The notes: a model not told the origin generated them from the sequence alone. Counted from the first letter of the stretch, positions 35,303 through 45,154 are shown. The stretch: DNA of 64,000 bases from Leptobacterium_A meishanense (GCF_037645805.1 NZ_JBBEXE010000009.1:62001-126000), one strand, 5' to 3'. Numbers and translations are program-made.

Positions 35303-36337
35303 ATGGGGTTTTTATGTAAAGTTCAAGCTTTTTTTACCAATACATCGGCATTCATAAAACGTTTCCCATGGATAGGGGCCCAAACATCTGAAAATCTCCG
35401 AAAGGTTAAAAACTGTTTTTCCTTTAGTAAGGAGCATATAATAGAGGCGAAAAAGTATTATATGAAAAACAGTTTTAAGGTAAATGAAGGGAACTGGAAC
35501 CCTTTTTATGATGATATTATGGTAAATTTTCCAAAAGAATATTTACCAAAGGATCTATTCCGTCCTACGCTTGAATATGTATTAAATAAAATTGAGGCCT
35601 ATCCGAACTTAACAGATAAAAATCTATTGAGCAAGCATTTTATAGGCATAAAGCAACCCGAAACCCCTGTGAAAAATATTCAGGGAACGTATTTTCACAA
35701 CGATAAACGAATTTCAAAAAAGCAAGCTTTAGAGCTTTGTAGGAAATACGACCGTCTTGTTATAAAACCCTCCATAGGCTCTGGGATAGGGGAACGCATT
35801 GTGCTATTTTCGGTTGAAGGGGATTTAACAGATTATAAAGGGATGGCACTATGTGAATTATTTGAATCGTATGAAAAGGATTTTCTTGTTCAGGAAGTTA
35901 TTGAACAGCACAAGCTGTTACGATTGATGAACCCTTCTTCATTGAACGTATTGCGCATTGTAACAGATCTCAGAGAGAAGGAGCCAGTCATACTATCTGC
36001 TTCTGTCCGAATGGGCAGACAAGGAGATATTGTTTCCGGGGGACTCTATTGTGGTATTAAACCAAATGGACAACTAAATGATTTTGGATATGATGATATG
36101 TTTGAAAAAGTAACAGAAACAGATGAAGGAATAGCGTTTAATGCTGTAAAGCTTTCATTTTTCAGAAAAGTAAAAGATGCAGTTAATAAGCTACATCCGC
36201 AGATGCCATACTTTAAAATGATCTCATGGGATTTGGCAGTAGATAAAGATGAAGAAGTAATACTGATTAATTATAGTATTATTGGACAAGAAGTTAAAGA
36301 ATATCAAATTGCCAATAGGCCACTGTACAGTGCCTAA
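35303..36337 (+). CDS. Sugar-transfer-associated ATP-grasp protein
   Basis: This 344-residue protein matches the ATP-grasp family found beside glycosyltransferases (ATPgrasp_ST type). The visible ATP-grasp elements are CRKYDRLVIKPSIGSGIGERIV near residues 145-170 (Lys and Gly-rich loop), LVQEVIEQHKLLRLMNPSSLNVLRIVTDL near 205-235 and a late VILINYSIIG. This family is suspected to attach amino acid- or carboxylate-type substituents to glycans. It is the only plus-strand gene between two minus-strand polysaccharide operons and ends 4 bp from the convergent TupA-like gene, so it has its own promoter in the 35.0-35.3 kb gap. Confidence 0.83.
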   Translation: MGFLCKVQAFFTNTSAFIKRFPWIGAQTSENLRKVKNCFSFSKEHIIEAKKYYMKNSFKVNEGNWNPFYDDIMVNFPKEYLPKDLFRPTLEYVLNKIEAYPNLTDKNLLSKHFIGIKQPETPVKNIQGTYFHNDKRISKKQALELCRKYDRLVIKPSIGSGIGERIVLFSVEGDLTDYKGMALCELFESYEKDFLVQEVIEQHKLLRLMNPSSLNVLRIVTDLREKEPVILSASVRMGRQGDIVSGGLYCGIKPNGQLNDFGYDDMFEKVTETDEGIAFNAVKLSFFRKVKDAVNKLHPQMPYFKMISWDLAVDKDEEVILINYSIIGQEVKEYQIANRPLYSA

Positions 36338-36341
36338 AAGA

Positions 36342-37250
36342 CTATTTCTCTATAGGAAGCTCTAATAAATCACCCAATTTCCTGTCCCATTCTATTGGCT
36401 TAAAAGACCCGTTCCCAGATTCAGAGTGAAATGTTAACTCTCCAAAATAAATAGCTTCTTTTACATAATAAAGATCAACCCGTACATAAATAAAATCGGT
36501 CGCTAATTTTTCTGCAATCCCTCGCATTTCTTCAAAAACATCAGGTTTTTTAACAGGAACTCCGTTTTTGTACTTCCATTCACAATCAATGAAGTTCCAT
36601 TCAGCGTCATAAAGGTTTCGCTTATGATCGGTTTGCCGGTCAATATCTACTTGAGTAAAGGTTAATTTACCATTAAAGCAATGTAATTTGTAATCGGAAG
36701 GGATACTTCCATGTTCATCCATCAAGAGTTTTTCAACCAAAATGCGAGGGGCTATATTTCGGTATTGCCATTCCCCTTTTCCGGTATCATAATTCTGTTT
36801 TAGATGTCTTTTCAGTTTCTTATGGATTGTTTTCCAATCCATAGTATTTTTATCCCGTACAAAAATCCCTCCAGAACTGTCATGATTTGTTTTAATTATA
36901 ACGGGGTAGTTTGGTAAGTTTTGAGGGATGATGTCATCTGGATTTTTTGTATGAAAAATAAGCGGGATGAGGTATTGTTCCCCAATTTTTTCTTTAATAT
37001 GTGATCGTACGGTATATTTGTCCGCACAAATAGTATGCAGTGGTGTACGATCGTATAACTTTAACCATTGTATTTTTTCATTTAATGTTTTTGGGCTTTT
37101 TAAATTAAGGGGATAACCTAACAACCTCTTAAATCGCTGTTGTAAGCGCACTTTTTCCGGAATTACGAAGTTTCTTAAATTGAGTATGGGTTGAATGAGA
37201 TAGGTTCCAATACGTGTTTGATAGTATATTTTTGTTAGAAATCCTCGCAT
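36342..37250 (-). CDS. TupA-like ATP-grasp protein
   Basis: This 302-residue protein fits the TupA family, named after the teichuronopeptide synthesis protein, which ligates glutamate to a glucuronate polymer. The typical region is GYPLNLKSPKTLNEKIQWLKLYDRTPLHTICADKYTVR at residues 45-82. The ATP-grasp lid PVIIKTNHDSSGGIFVRD follows near residue 115, then APRILVEKLL and DYKLHCFNGK, with the metal-binding end FIYVRVDLYYVKEAIYFGELTFHSESG near 260-285. The inferred role is amide decoration of a uronic-acid-containing polysaccharide in the cytoplasm. It is the last gene of the minus-strand operon that starts with the flippase. Confidence 0.85.
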   Translation of the reverse strand: MRGFLTKIYYQTRIGTYLIQPILNLRNFVIPEKVRLQQRFKRLLGYPLNLKSPKTLNEKIQWLKLYDRTPLHTICADKYTVRSHIKEKIGEQYLIPLIFHTKNPDDIIPQNLPNYPVIIKTNHDSSGGIFVRDKNTMDWKTIHKKLKRHLKQNYDTGKGEWQYRNIAPRILVEKLLMDEHGSIPSDYKLHCFNGKLTFTQVDIDRQTDHKRNLYDAEWNFIDCEWKYKNGVPVKKPDVFEEMRGIAEKLATDFIYVRVDLYYVKEAIYFGELTFHSESGNGSFKPIEWDRKLGDLLELPIEK

Positions 37251-37261
37251 TGCTTCTTTCT

Positions 37262-38374
37262 TTATAAGTTGTGTAACATATTCTTTATATAAGATGGCAC
37301 GGTTCTCTTTTCCAAATAAGCATCAAATAATGCCCTATTTTGAGTAGTATCATCATTAAAGCATTGTTTAATAGTATTAGCTAGGCTAGCTACATTTTCA
37401 ATTTCACAAGTGTAGATGCCTTTAATCTGATCAATATCACCGGCACTTAATGTACTAACCACTTTTGTATTCTGCGACATCATCTGTAATAATACGTTAG
37501 GAAACCCTTCAATACGTGATGAGAGTACACATAATGCCGCATTTTTGAAGTAAGGGTACACATTTTCCACAAACCCCACTAGTGTTATCCGGTCATGTAA
37601 CCTCATACGTTCAATTTGTGATGTAAGTTTTTGTCGTTCTGGGCCCTCTCCAAGTATGATGAGTTGTAGCTCAGGAAAATCTTTCCGGAGTTTGCCAAAG
37701 GCTGTTATCAGTATGTCAAACCCTTTTGCAGGGACAAGCCTTCCGGCAGCTACAATAAATGGAGTATTGTTATGAAGCGTAATCGAAATGGGTTTTTTTG
37801 ACTTTTCAGCAATTAGGCCTAGATTAACAGGATTGTGAAGAACAACAATTTTTGCATTTTTTTCCAATTTTGGAATAACTGAAAGCAACTGATCTTTCAT
37901 GTAAGCAGTTTGGCAGATAATAAGATCAACACCTTTATATCCTAATTTATAAGCAGTAGTGTAAAGCCTTAGTTTTTTACCTTTAAGAAGTTTAAAAATA
38001 GAGTTGGATTCCCTAACGATTACTTTTGTATTTGGTATGAGACCTATACGTTTATAACATCCTAATAAGCCATTTATGAGTGTTTGGGAAGTAAATGTAT
38101 AATCTAGCTGATGTGTGACAAATAACCGAAATAAGACTAGTACTAAAAATAAATACCCTAAAATCACTGAAGAAAAAGGTAAATAGGTAATCTGACAGTT
38201 TTTTTCGAGCTTATCCCAACCCTTGTATTTTTTGCGTGTAAGGATAATGATCTTACATTTTTCATTTTTACTAGAGAGGTGTTCTGCAATATTAAAAAGA
38301 AATTGTTCAGCCCCACCACCAAGTCCGTCAGTGGGAAGTACAAACAACCAGTCTATATGTTTCCTTTTCAACAT
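37262..38374 (-). CDS. Glycosyltransferase (GT4 family)
   Basis: This 370-residue GT-B enzyme has the N-terminal acceptor domain LFVLPTDGLGGGAEQFLFNIAEHL (GGAE loop) and the C-terminal donor domain with IVAAGRLVPAKGFDILITAFGKL and ALCVLSSRIEGFPNVLLQMMSQNTKVVSTLSAGDID (E-x7-E-type element near residue 285). A hydrophobic stretch in the N-domain (VILGYLFLVLVLFRLFV) suggests peripheral membrane contact. It adds one sugar to the repeat unit, identity unknown. Start and preceding gene overlap by 7 bp, and the TupA-like gene follows after 11 bp. Confidence 0.9.
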   Translation of the reverse strand: MLKRKHIDWLFVLPTDGLGGGAEQFLFNIAEHLSSKNEKCKIIILTRKKYKGWDKLEKNCQITYLPFSSVILGYLFLVLVLFRLFVTHQLDYTFTSQTLINGLLGCYKRIGLIPNTKVIVRESNSIFKLLKGKKLRLYTTAYKLGYKGVDLIICQTAYMKDQLLSVIPKLEKNAKIVVLHNPVNLGLIAEKSKKPISITLHNNTPFIVAAGRLVPAKGFDILITAFGKLRKDFPELQLIILGEGPERQKLTSQIERMRLHDRITLVGFVENVYPYFKNAALCVLSSRIEGFPNVLLQMMSQNTKVVSTLSAGDIDQIKGIYTCEIENVASLANTIKQCFNDDTTQNRALFDAYLEKRTVPSYIKNMLHNL

Positions 38375-39432
38375 GTTAATTGATTAAACAGGGCTTCATA
38401 TTTTTTAAGAATACTATTTTTATGATATCTTGAAGTAACCGATTCACTTACTTTTCTGGGGTCCCAATGAAAATCTTTAGTTTTATTTAGCAGGGCTATA
38501 AACTCTTCTTCGGTATTCACAATATATCCGTTAACCCCATTCTCAATAATTTCATTAATCCCTCCGGGAGCATTGAAGGCAATAACAGGAGTGCCTACTG
38601 CACAACTCTCTATAAGTGCGTTTGGAAACCCTTCTACATATGAACCTTGAAGGAACACATCGCTTAGTTCCAGACACTCTTCTACTTTCTTTGTAAAAGG
38701 AATGTGTATTACATTATCTTCTAGGCCTAAAAATTCAATTTGCCTAAAAATAGCATTCATCTCTTTTCCATTACCAACAATGATATATTGGAAGGGATAT
38801 TCCAATTTTGCTAATAGTTTTAAAAGACGCTTATACCCCTTTTGTTTTACTACCCTGCCCACCGTAATGTACCGTATGGGGTTGTTCTTTTTGGCCGCTT
38901 TCACATTAATTTCTTTTGTAATAGGGTTGTTTATAATGACAAGTTTTTTTTCTGGAAAATGATAATTTTTTATCAAATCTTTTTTCATATCGTTCGATTG
39001 ACAAATGATAGCATCTAATGTATAGCGCTGTATTATAGAAAGGTCAAACCATTTTTTTCTATGATCCTGATATGGAATCATTGCAGACCGGACGATAGTT
39101 TCACGTGCTACAAACTTTATCCTTGGGAAAAATACAGCAAGGATGGCCATGACAGTATTTAAATGTCCAATTGCGCTTACAACTAAATCAATTTTGTGGA
39201 ATAACAGGTACTTGAACAATGCTGGAATGGCTGAGCGTACTTTATTCTTATTCAAGAAAACAACCGGGATTTTAGTTACCCTATAAGAAGCATTTTCTTC
39301 CGAGCCGATAACAAGCAGTGTCGTTTCAAAGAACTCTTTGTTTAAGTTTTCTGCAATAAAAGACATAATACGTTCTGCGCCTCCTGCTCGAAGAGAAGGA
39401 ATTATAAAAACTATTTTCTTCTTTTTTTTCAT
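38368..39432 (-). CDS. Glycosyltransferase (GT4 family)
   Basis: This 354-residue GT-B enzyme begins with a lysine-rich start and KIVFIIPSLRAGGAERIMSFIAENL. Its donor domain has YITVGRVVKQKGYKRLLKLL near residue 195 and the GT4 block VFLQGSYVEGFPNALIESCAVGTPVIAFNAPGGINEII near 270-310. It sits between the acyltransferase (9-bp gap) and the GT4 gene at 37262 (7-bp overlap), all in one operon. The sugar added is not predictable. Confidence 0.92.
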   Translation of the reverse strand: MKKKKKIVFIIPSLRAGGAERIMSFIAENLNKEFFETTLLVIGSEENASYRVTKIPVVFLNKNKVRSAIPALFKYLLFHKIDLVVSAIGHLNTVMAILAVFFPRIKFVARETIVRSAMIPYQDHRKKWFDLSIIQRYTLDAIICQSNDMKKDLIKNYHFPEKKLVIINNPITKEINVKAAKKNNPIRYITVGRVVKQKGYKRLLKLLAKLEYPFQYIIVGNGKEMNAIFRQIEFLGLEDNVIHIPFTKKVEECLELSDVFLQGSYVEGFPNALIESCAVGTPVIAFNAPGGINEIIENGVNGYIVNTEEEFIALLNKTKDFHWDPRKVSESVTSRYHKNSILKKYEALFNQLTC

Positions 39433-39441
39433 GAAGATCTT

Positions 39442-40008
39442 TTATTGTTTCATATAAGATTTAAAAGTACTATCAACAACTTCATTGACACGCTCCCGAT
39501 AACTCTTTGAAAAATCAATATCAGCATTAGCAACATAGTTCTTCAGTACCCGTTCTTTATAGCTGTTATAATCACCAATTATTTTAGCAGGATTGCCTCC
39601 TACGATAACTCCACTGGGGATCGACTTAACTACAACACTTCCTGCTGCTACAATAACATTATCATCAATTTTTACGCCGGGCATAATAATACTCTTAACT
39701 CCGATGAAAACATTATTGCCTATAACAATGCGACGGTATATCTGCCTCCTTCCTTTTTTATCACTGAACAACCATGATGAACCATCATGTGTTATTAACC
39801 GGACCCCAGAAGTGATGGTTACCTTATTTCCAATTGAAATTAGCCATGGCTCAGATCCTAAAGTAGTAGTTAGAATGCGACAATCATTGCCTACAGAAAC
39901 TCCTTTCAGTCGTGCATATGCAACTCCCGACATGGAAAAACGACGGTAATAATCAATAAACAGTTTTAATATTCTTCTCATAACTAGGGTGTTTATATAC
40001 TTTGACAT
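39442..40008 (-). CDS. Acyltransferase with left-handed beta-helix (hexapeptide repeats)
   Basis: The protein is up to 188 residues long. Isoleucine-patch repeats run from about residue 35 to 150 (IGNKVTITSGVRLITHDG, IVIGNNVFIGVKSIIMPGVKIDDNVIVAAGSVVVKSI then PSGVIVGGNPAKII), which is the WbbJ/CAT-type O-acetyltransferase pattern with a likely catalytic His in LITHDGSSW. It would acetylate a sugar of the repeat unit using acetyl-CoA. The longest ATG start (40008) overlaps the upstream Wzy-like gene by 56 bp. The ATG at 39981 (MRRILKLFIDYYRRF) gives a smaller overlap and is equally credible. Confidence 0.88.
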   Translation of the reverse strand: MSKYINTLVMRRILKLFIDYYRRFSMSGVAYARLKGVSVGNDCRILTTTLGSEPWLISIGNKVTITSGVRLITHDGSSWLFSDKKGRRQIYRRIVIGNNVFIGVKSIIMPGVKIDDNVIVAAGSVVVKSIPSGVIVGGNPAKIIGDYNSYKERVLKNYVANADIDFSKSYRERVNEVVDSTFKSYMKQ

Positions 40009-41179
40009 CAGATTTATATCGGCTTTCTAACCCATAAGCTATATATGCAAATAAAGCCATTAAGTACCCTTGATTGATAATACTCTGTAAGCTTAACATG
40101 AATATGCATAGAACAAAGATTACAGGTAATAAAAAGAAGCGGGTTTCAGGAGGGGCTACTATTGCTTTTCGGAAATGTTGAAATAGCAGAAAAAGAAAAA
40201 GTAAGAAAGTTATGATCCCGGCATCTGCCCAAACCCCAAAAATAGTATTATGCCCTCGTATCATTGTCGAAAAATTAATACCATTGCCTATAAAAGGGTT
40301 TTCATAGATAAAGCTTATCATATTATTGAACAAGATATCCCTGTCTGAAAACTCCACCTTTTCAGTATTGAAACTAAGCAGGTTGACAATGTTTTCGATC
40401 CGGCTTTTCTGGACCGGCGTTAAGCTTTCGCTGTTCAAGGCAGTAGTGATCCCTGTGTACAATAAAACAGGCACTATTATTACGATAAGTAAGATTCTTT
40501 TTAGATTAAAGAGCTTGTAAAATAAAAAACCTATTACGACAAACAATACAACAAATCCGGTTTTAGAAAATGTAAGGAATAAGGCATATGCAGCAATACC
40601 CAACCCTATTAGCTTAAGAAGGCGCAATATTCTTTTTTTAGGATTGAAAATTTTATATATAAAAATGAATGACAATAGGCAAACAACAGCAGCATTATTA
40701 GCATCTCCATAAACACCACCGGCTCTATCTAGGGTATATGCGTAAATACCATCATGATCTAATGAAAAATTATAGCGTTGCATAACAATAAGCAAGCAAC
40801 AAGCAATGAAGAAAGTAATGGCCATTACCTTTTGGAAAAAAGCACGATAATTGTCCATATTTAAAAACACTGCAAAACTGAAAAAGTAGATAACAGGGAT
40901 CAGTGTTTTTATAATAGGGGCCGGTGTTTGGTGAATAGCATTTGCTATAAGCCCGAAGACATAATAACATCCAAAAAACCATACCCATAATTTTATTAGA
41001 GGAGGAAAAGAGCGTTTTTGTTTAATAAAAAAACCGATCCCTATAAGTAATAATGCTACATTTAAATAAGCAATTGCCTGCCCTATGGAAACAGAAACAA
41101 ACTTAGTGACAAAAGCCTGTATGTTTAGTGCATTTAAAACAAAAGGGATTAGTAAGAATAATATACCTAGATGTTTCAT
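39953..41179 (-). CDS. O-antigen ligase/polymerase (Wzy/WaaL-like) membrane protein
   Basis: This 408-residue protein has about 11 or 12 hydrophobic segments and a large periplasmic loop between the late helices (about residues 250-320, with SDRDILFNNMISFIYENPFIGNGINF). This loop contains the conserved F/PxxGxG element (NPFIGNGI) followed by the RGHNTIFGVWADAG histidine motif typical of the O-antigen ligase family. In the locus it is the only candidate for the polymerase that joins repeat units on the periplasmic side, although ligase function cannot be excluded. The start overlaps the upstream GT4 gene by 4 bp. Confidence 0.85.
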   Translation of the reverse strand: MKHLGILFLLIPFVLNALNIQAFVTKFVSVSIGQAIAYLNVALLLIGIGFFIKQKRSFPPLIKLWVWFFGCYYVFGLIANAIHQTPAPIIKTLIPVIYFFSFAVFLNMDNYRAFFQKVMAITFFIACCLLIVMQRYNFSLDHDGIYAYTLDRAGGVYGDANNAAVVCLLSFIFIYKIFNPKKRILRLLKLIGLGIAAYALFLTFSKTGFVVLFVVIGFLFYKLFNLKRILLIVIIVPVLLYTGITTALNSESLTPVQKSRIENIVNLLSFNTEKVEFSDRDILFNNMISFIYENPFIGNGINFSTMIRGHNTIFGVWADAGIITFLLFLFLLFQHFRKAIVAPPETRFFLLPVIFVLCIFMLSLQSIINQGYLMALFAYIAYGLESRYKSDVKVYKHPSYEKNIKTVY

Positions 41180-42252
41180 TTGGTCAATATATTTTTAAAA
41201 AGCATTTCCCATTTATTGCCTATGGTTTCCATGGAAAACCTTTCCAAACTACGGATAGCCCGTGTGCTTAAAGTTTCCCTTAGTGACGGGTCATTTATTA
41301 AATCGCGGAGCCCTTTTTGCATGGCTTCTTGATTTTGATCTTCGATTAATAAACCGTTTATGTTGTTATTAATGATGTCGGAAGGGCCCGTAACACAATC
41401 ATAAGCAATACATGCCATTCCCTGCGACATAGCTTCCAGCAACACCATGGGAAGTCCTTCAAAACGGGAGGGTAGTATAAAAATCTCAGACTTTTGCATT
41501 AGTGCACTTACATTTTTTTGAAACCCTGCAAAATGAACCTGATTTTGAACCCTATTACTATCTGCTAATTCCTTCAGGTAAGCCAATCCGTTTTTCCCTC
41601 CGCCTACTATATTTAGGTGCCATTCCGGATGCTCTTTCAATATAGGGGCAATTAATATTATTAAGTTGTCAAACCCTTTATGGTGGTACCGATCTAAATT
41701 GCCTACAGCCAGAATGACTTTTTCACGTGTTTTTGGGCTGTCTTTCAAAGGTTTGAAAGTACAAGGGTTGGGCATTACAACTACTTTAGCACCTTTCTTT
41801 TGATAGAAATCAATATCATAAGAGGTTAACACTGTAATGTAATGCGCCAAAGGGTAAATATAATCTCTGGCAAAACGAGTTAAGAAAACAGGAACTTTTG
41901 CTTGTAGGTGGTTGTTATGTTCAGAAGCAATTACTTTTATACCGTAGAACCTGCAAGTAACAATGGCCATCATACTAGCGTGCGTAATAAAGGAAATAGC
42001 TACCTTAGGCCGGTTTCTCTTTTTGTAATAATGTCGTATGAGATTAATAAAACTTCTTATAGTGTGGTTTTTAATCTTGCCCCCATGTAGTTTAGCCCGC
42101 TTTACATTTTCATTTAATTCATATGCCTCTCCATCATTAAAAGTAACGATGGTAACATCATTCCCTTTTAAAGCAAAATGATTGGCCAGTAGTGCCATTA
42201 CTCGTTCGGCCCCACCACCACCCAATGAACTTATGATAAAATCAATTTTCAT
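41176..42252 (-). CDS. Glycosyltransferase (GT4 family)
   Basis: This 358-residue GT-B protein begins KIDFIISSLGGGGAERVMALLANHF, has LAVGNLDRYHHKGFDNLIILI in the donor domain and ends the active region with IFILPSRFEGLPMVLLEAMSQGMACIAYDCVTGPSDII. This is the group close to N-acetylgalactosaminyl transferases such as PglH/J, but specificity is not certain. It overlaps the flippase gene upstream by 11 bp and the polymerase gene downstream by 4 bp. Confidence 0.93.
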   Translation of the reverse strand: MKIDFIISSLGGGGAERVMALLANHFALKGNDVTIVTFNDGEAYELNENVKRAKLHGGKIKNHTIRSFINLIRHYYKKRNRPKVAISFITHASMMAIVTCRFYGIKVIASEHNNHLQAKVPVFLTRFARDYIYPLAHYITVLTSYDIDFYQKKGAKVVVMPNPCTFKPLKDSPKTREKVILAVGNLDRYHHKGFDNLIILIAPILKEHPEWHLNIVGGGKNGLAYLKELADSNRVQNQVHFAGFQKNVSALMQKSEIFILPSRFEGLPMVLLEAMSQGMACIAYDCVTGPSDIINNNINGLLIEDQNQEAMQKGLRDLINDPSLRETLSTRAIRSLERFSMETIGNKWEMLFKNILTK

Positions 42253-43579
42253 TTAAATGCAATTTATATTGTCTGTAAGTAAAGCCGAAATAGATAAAAC
42301 TACTTATTATATACACGCAAGTGGTACTTAAAACCAACCCATAAACCCCCCATTTTTTGACTAGAATAATGTTTAGGATTAGGTTCATTATAAGATTGAA
42401 AAAAGAAGTCCATGCCATAAAAGCATTTTTGTTAATGCTGGTAAGGAATTTCACGGTAACAAGCGTACATAAATAGAAAGGCACATATACAAATGCAATC
42501 TTTTGAATTGTGCCTACAACAATAGTATTATCAGCTGTAAAAGCTTTTCTTTCAAATAAGAATGCTATAATTTCATTAGAAAAAAAGAAAGCAATAACCA
42601 TTAATAGCAAGCTTCCTATAAAAATCATTTTTAAAATATTGAAAAGTTGTACGTAGGCTTTTCTTAGATCTTTATTAATGAGCCTTGAGAAATGAGGAAG
42701 GAGTACATTTCCCAAAGCTAATATTAAAATACCAACAGCAAAGGCCGGTATTTTGACACCGTAATTAATGGCTGCTATTGACCCCACTACCAATTGCGCA
42801 GCAAAAAACTGATCTACAAAAGGATTCACCCCTGTTAAAAAGCCGGAAATAATTTTAGGGGGTAATTGCTTTATCATCATCCGCATATTACCATTCATCC
42901 GGATTTTCCCTAGGTATATTTTTTTATATCGAACAGCCATTAGAAGGAGGTAGGCAAACCCTAAAACACTGCCACTTAACATGCCGACTACTAAGACAAC
43001 TTTTCCTAATACATCCCTTAAAAAAAACAGACAAAAAATAGTGGCAATAGCCATAAAGACAGGTGCTATGGTAGCAACGAAAAATTTGTTGTCAATTTCC
43101 AACAACCCTTCCAGTAAAGTAGAAGCCCCCCAAAAATAAAGACAAGGTAATGCAAAGTATAACTGTATTCTCACTAGCTGATAAAAAGCTTCTGAATGGC
43201 CAGGGAATACAAATTCCAAAAAATAAACAGCAAATATTAAAGAGAGGATAATAAGTACTGATACAATGATAATTATGATGCTAAACCCCAATGTTTGAAA
43301 CCCTCCTCGCTGTTTGGTTGTATGAAGCTCTGTGATGTAATTGGGGATAAAAAGGTTTTTTAATGCCCCTACGAATACATTTTGTACAAAAGAAGGGATT
43401 AGAATAGCAATATAGAAGGTGTCTAATAATTCAGAAAGACCAAATGTACTGGCTATTACCGTTTCTTTATAAAAAGAAATAACCTTCACAGCCAATGTAA
43501 CAATACCAACGAGTAACATATTTGCCACAATGGGCTGGCGAATAATATTTAGGATGCTATCAAAACGTGTCCGAGGCAT
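42242..43579 (-). CDS. Lipid-linked oligosaccharide flippase (MurJ/Wzx-like)
   Basis: This protein of about 445 residues has 12-14 transmembrane segments of the MviN/MurJ-MATE superfamily. The N-terminal block VKVISFYKETVIASTFGLSELLDTFYIAILIPSFVQNVFVGALKNLFIPNYITE is close to MurJ-type flippases. It would move the undecaprenyl-linked repeat unit across the inner membrane for polymerisation. I start it at the ATG at 43579 (MPRTRFDSI). The frame stays open to a TTG at 43648, which would add 23 basic/hydrophobic residues. As first gene of the operon 43.6 to 36.3 kb it follows the divergent gap shared with the beta-helix gene at 43886. Confidence 0.9.
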   Translation of the reverse strand: MPRTRFDSILNIIRQPIVANMLLVGIVTLAVKVISFYKETVIASTFGLSELLDTFYIAILIPSFVQNVFVGALKNLFIPNYITELHTTKQRGGFQTLGFSIIIIIVSVLIILSLIFAVYFLEFVFPGHSEAFYQLVRIQLYFALPCLYFWGASTLLEGLLEIDNKFFVATIAPVFMAIATIFCLFFLRDVLGKVVLVVGMLSGSVLGFAYLLLMAVRYKKIYLGKIRMNGNMRMMIKQLPPKIISGFLTGVNPFVDQFFAAQLVVGSIAAINYGVKIPAFAVGILILALGNVLLPHFSRLINKDLRKAYVQLFNILKMIFIGSLLLMVIAFFFSNEIIAFLFERKAFTADNTIVVGTIQKIAFVYVPFYLCTLVTVKFLTSINKNAFMAWTSFFNLIMNLILNIILVKKWGVYGLVLSTTCVYIISSFIYFGFTYRQYKLHLNEN

Positions 43580-43885
43580 ATAAAAACAGGTGCTTAAAGT
43601 GGTCTTTAGACTTTTTTTTACTATTATTAACGCTAACTGTTTTTTCAAACTGAGAGGTTTTTTTATGATTTAAGCAATTAAGGTTTATGGAGTATTTTGT
43701 GCACGATTTTTAGCTTGTTTTTCAGTCCAAACCCTTAGCAAAGATGAAAATTTACCTTCTTAAGGATGGGTTTCTCACCATAAGCAGGTGATAATATCGT
43801 TGAAATTCACATTATACAGAGAAATAAGCATATTACTAAGCATAAAAAGTATTTTTAATGGTTTAAAAGGTTATAATAGATAGTC

Positions 43886-45154
43886 ATGAAGATACTTGTT
43901 ACCGTAATATTATTGCTTGGAGGGATTTGTAGTATTGCTGCTCAAAAGGTAAAAGCATCTGTTTATGGATACAATCCCCAAGACGCTACAGCAGCATTTC
44001 AGCAAGCTGTTCAATCAGAAGCTGATACTATCATTATTGATAAACAGTTTTCTGATTGGCATATAAGACCCACTGTATTTAGAAATCTTAGCAATAAAAC
44101 AATCCTTTTTGAAAAAGGAGTTACACTACGAGCTAAAAAAGGAGCCTTTACAAATGAATCAGATAGGCTCCTTGAGTTTATTAATGCTGAGAATGTAAAA
44201 ATCATAGGCAATGGAGCTTTGTTTATAATGGATAAGGACGAGTATATAACAGGAGAATGGCGACATAGTATAAGCCTCCGAAAATGTAGGAATATTTATA
44301 TCGAAAAACTGACTATAGCAAATAGCGGGGGAGATGGTATTTATATTGCTGGATTAGAAAAAGGAAGCTACAGCGAAAATATTACTATCAATGCTGTTAC
44401 AGCAATGAACAATAAAAGGCAGGGAATAAGTATTATAAGCGGTAAAAACATATACATTAGTCAGAGTGTTTTTAAAAATACGAAAGGAACTCTTCCCGGG
44501 GCCGGGGTAGATATAGAACCCAACCATAATCAAGACAAGATAATAAATATTCGTTTTGAAAATTGTTCTTTTATAGATAATGATCATGCAGGGATTTTAT
44601 TGGCCCTAAACAAGATGGATCATACCTCTGAACCTGTAAGTGTTTATTTTTCAAATTGTTATTTAAAGAATAATCATAACCCTGAAAACCGATATGCAGC
44701 CAGTGAAATTATTGTTGGAGCTAGTCCTTTAAACCCTGTAAAAGGAGAGGTGATTTTTAATAATTGTTTGATAGATGGGAGTAAATGGGGAATGTTATAT
44801 AGCAGAAAAACTAGAGATGCCTATCATGTAACTTTTAAAGATTGTGCTGCTATAAACATATCTCAGGATAATACTTGGCCCCCCATATATTTAGAAGTTC
44901 CTGATTATAATAAAGAAACAGGAGCTTTGGGAGGATTTACTTTTCAGAACGTAATGCTTGCGTATAAAACAGCACTTCCATTTTTTCAAGTAAGGGGTTC
45001 AAAAAAAGAAACACTTAAAGAAGTGGCAGGGATATATGGTGATATTACTGTTATAAACCCATGGCAGGGAGGTATTAAATATTTAAACTACAATCCGGAA
45101 AATAATAGACAAGTGCGTATTACTTATACCATAATTACAGATAAGGACTATTGA
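43886..45154 (+). CDS. Secreted right-handed parallel beta-helix protein
   Basis: This 422-residue protein starts with a clear Sec signal peptide (MKILVTVILLLGGICSIAAQ). The mature protein begins with a pectate-lyase-like N-cap (TAAFQQAVQSEADTIIIDKQFSDWHIRPTVF), followed by beta-helix coils with regular Asn/Ile/Gly ladders (NIYIEKLTIANSGGDGIYIAG, NITINAVTAMNNKRQGISIISGKNIYISQSVF). SGGDGI and NKRQGISI are typical of the carbohydrate-active parallel beta-helix fold (PbH1 repeats). It probably binds, cleaves or epimerises the polysaccharide made by this locus. It is a close paralogue of the lipoprotein at 45514. The gene has no operon partner. Confidence 0.85.
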   Translation: MKILVTVILLLGGICSIAAQKVKASVYGYNPQDATAAFQQAVQSEADTIIIDKQFSDWHIRPTVFRNLSNKTILFEKGVTLRAKKGAFTNESDRLLEFINAENVKIIGNGALFIMDKDEYITGEWRHSISLRKCRNIYIEKLTIANSGGDGIYIAGLEKGSYSENITINAVTAMNNKRQGISIISGKNIYISQSVFKNTKGTLPGAGVDIEPNHNQDKIINIRFENCSFIDNDHAGILLALNKMDHTSEPVSVYFSNCYLKNNHNPENRYAASEIIVGASPLNPVKGEVIFNNCLIDGSKWGMLYSRKTRDAYHVTFKDCAAINISQDNTWPPIYLEVPDYNKETGALGGFTFQNVMLAYKTALPFFQVRGSKKETLKEVAGIYGDITVINPWQGGIKYLNYNPENNRQVRITYTIITDKDY

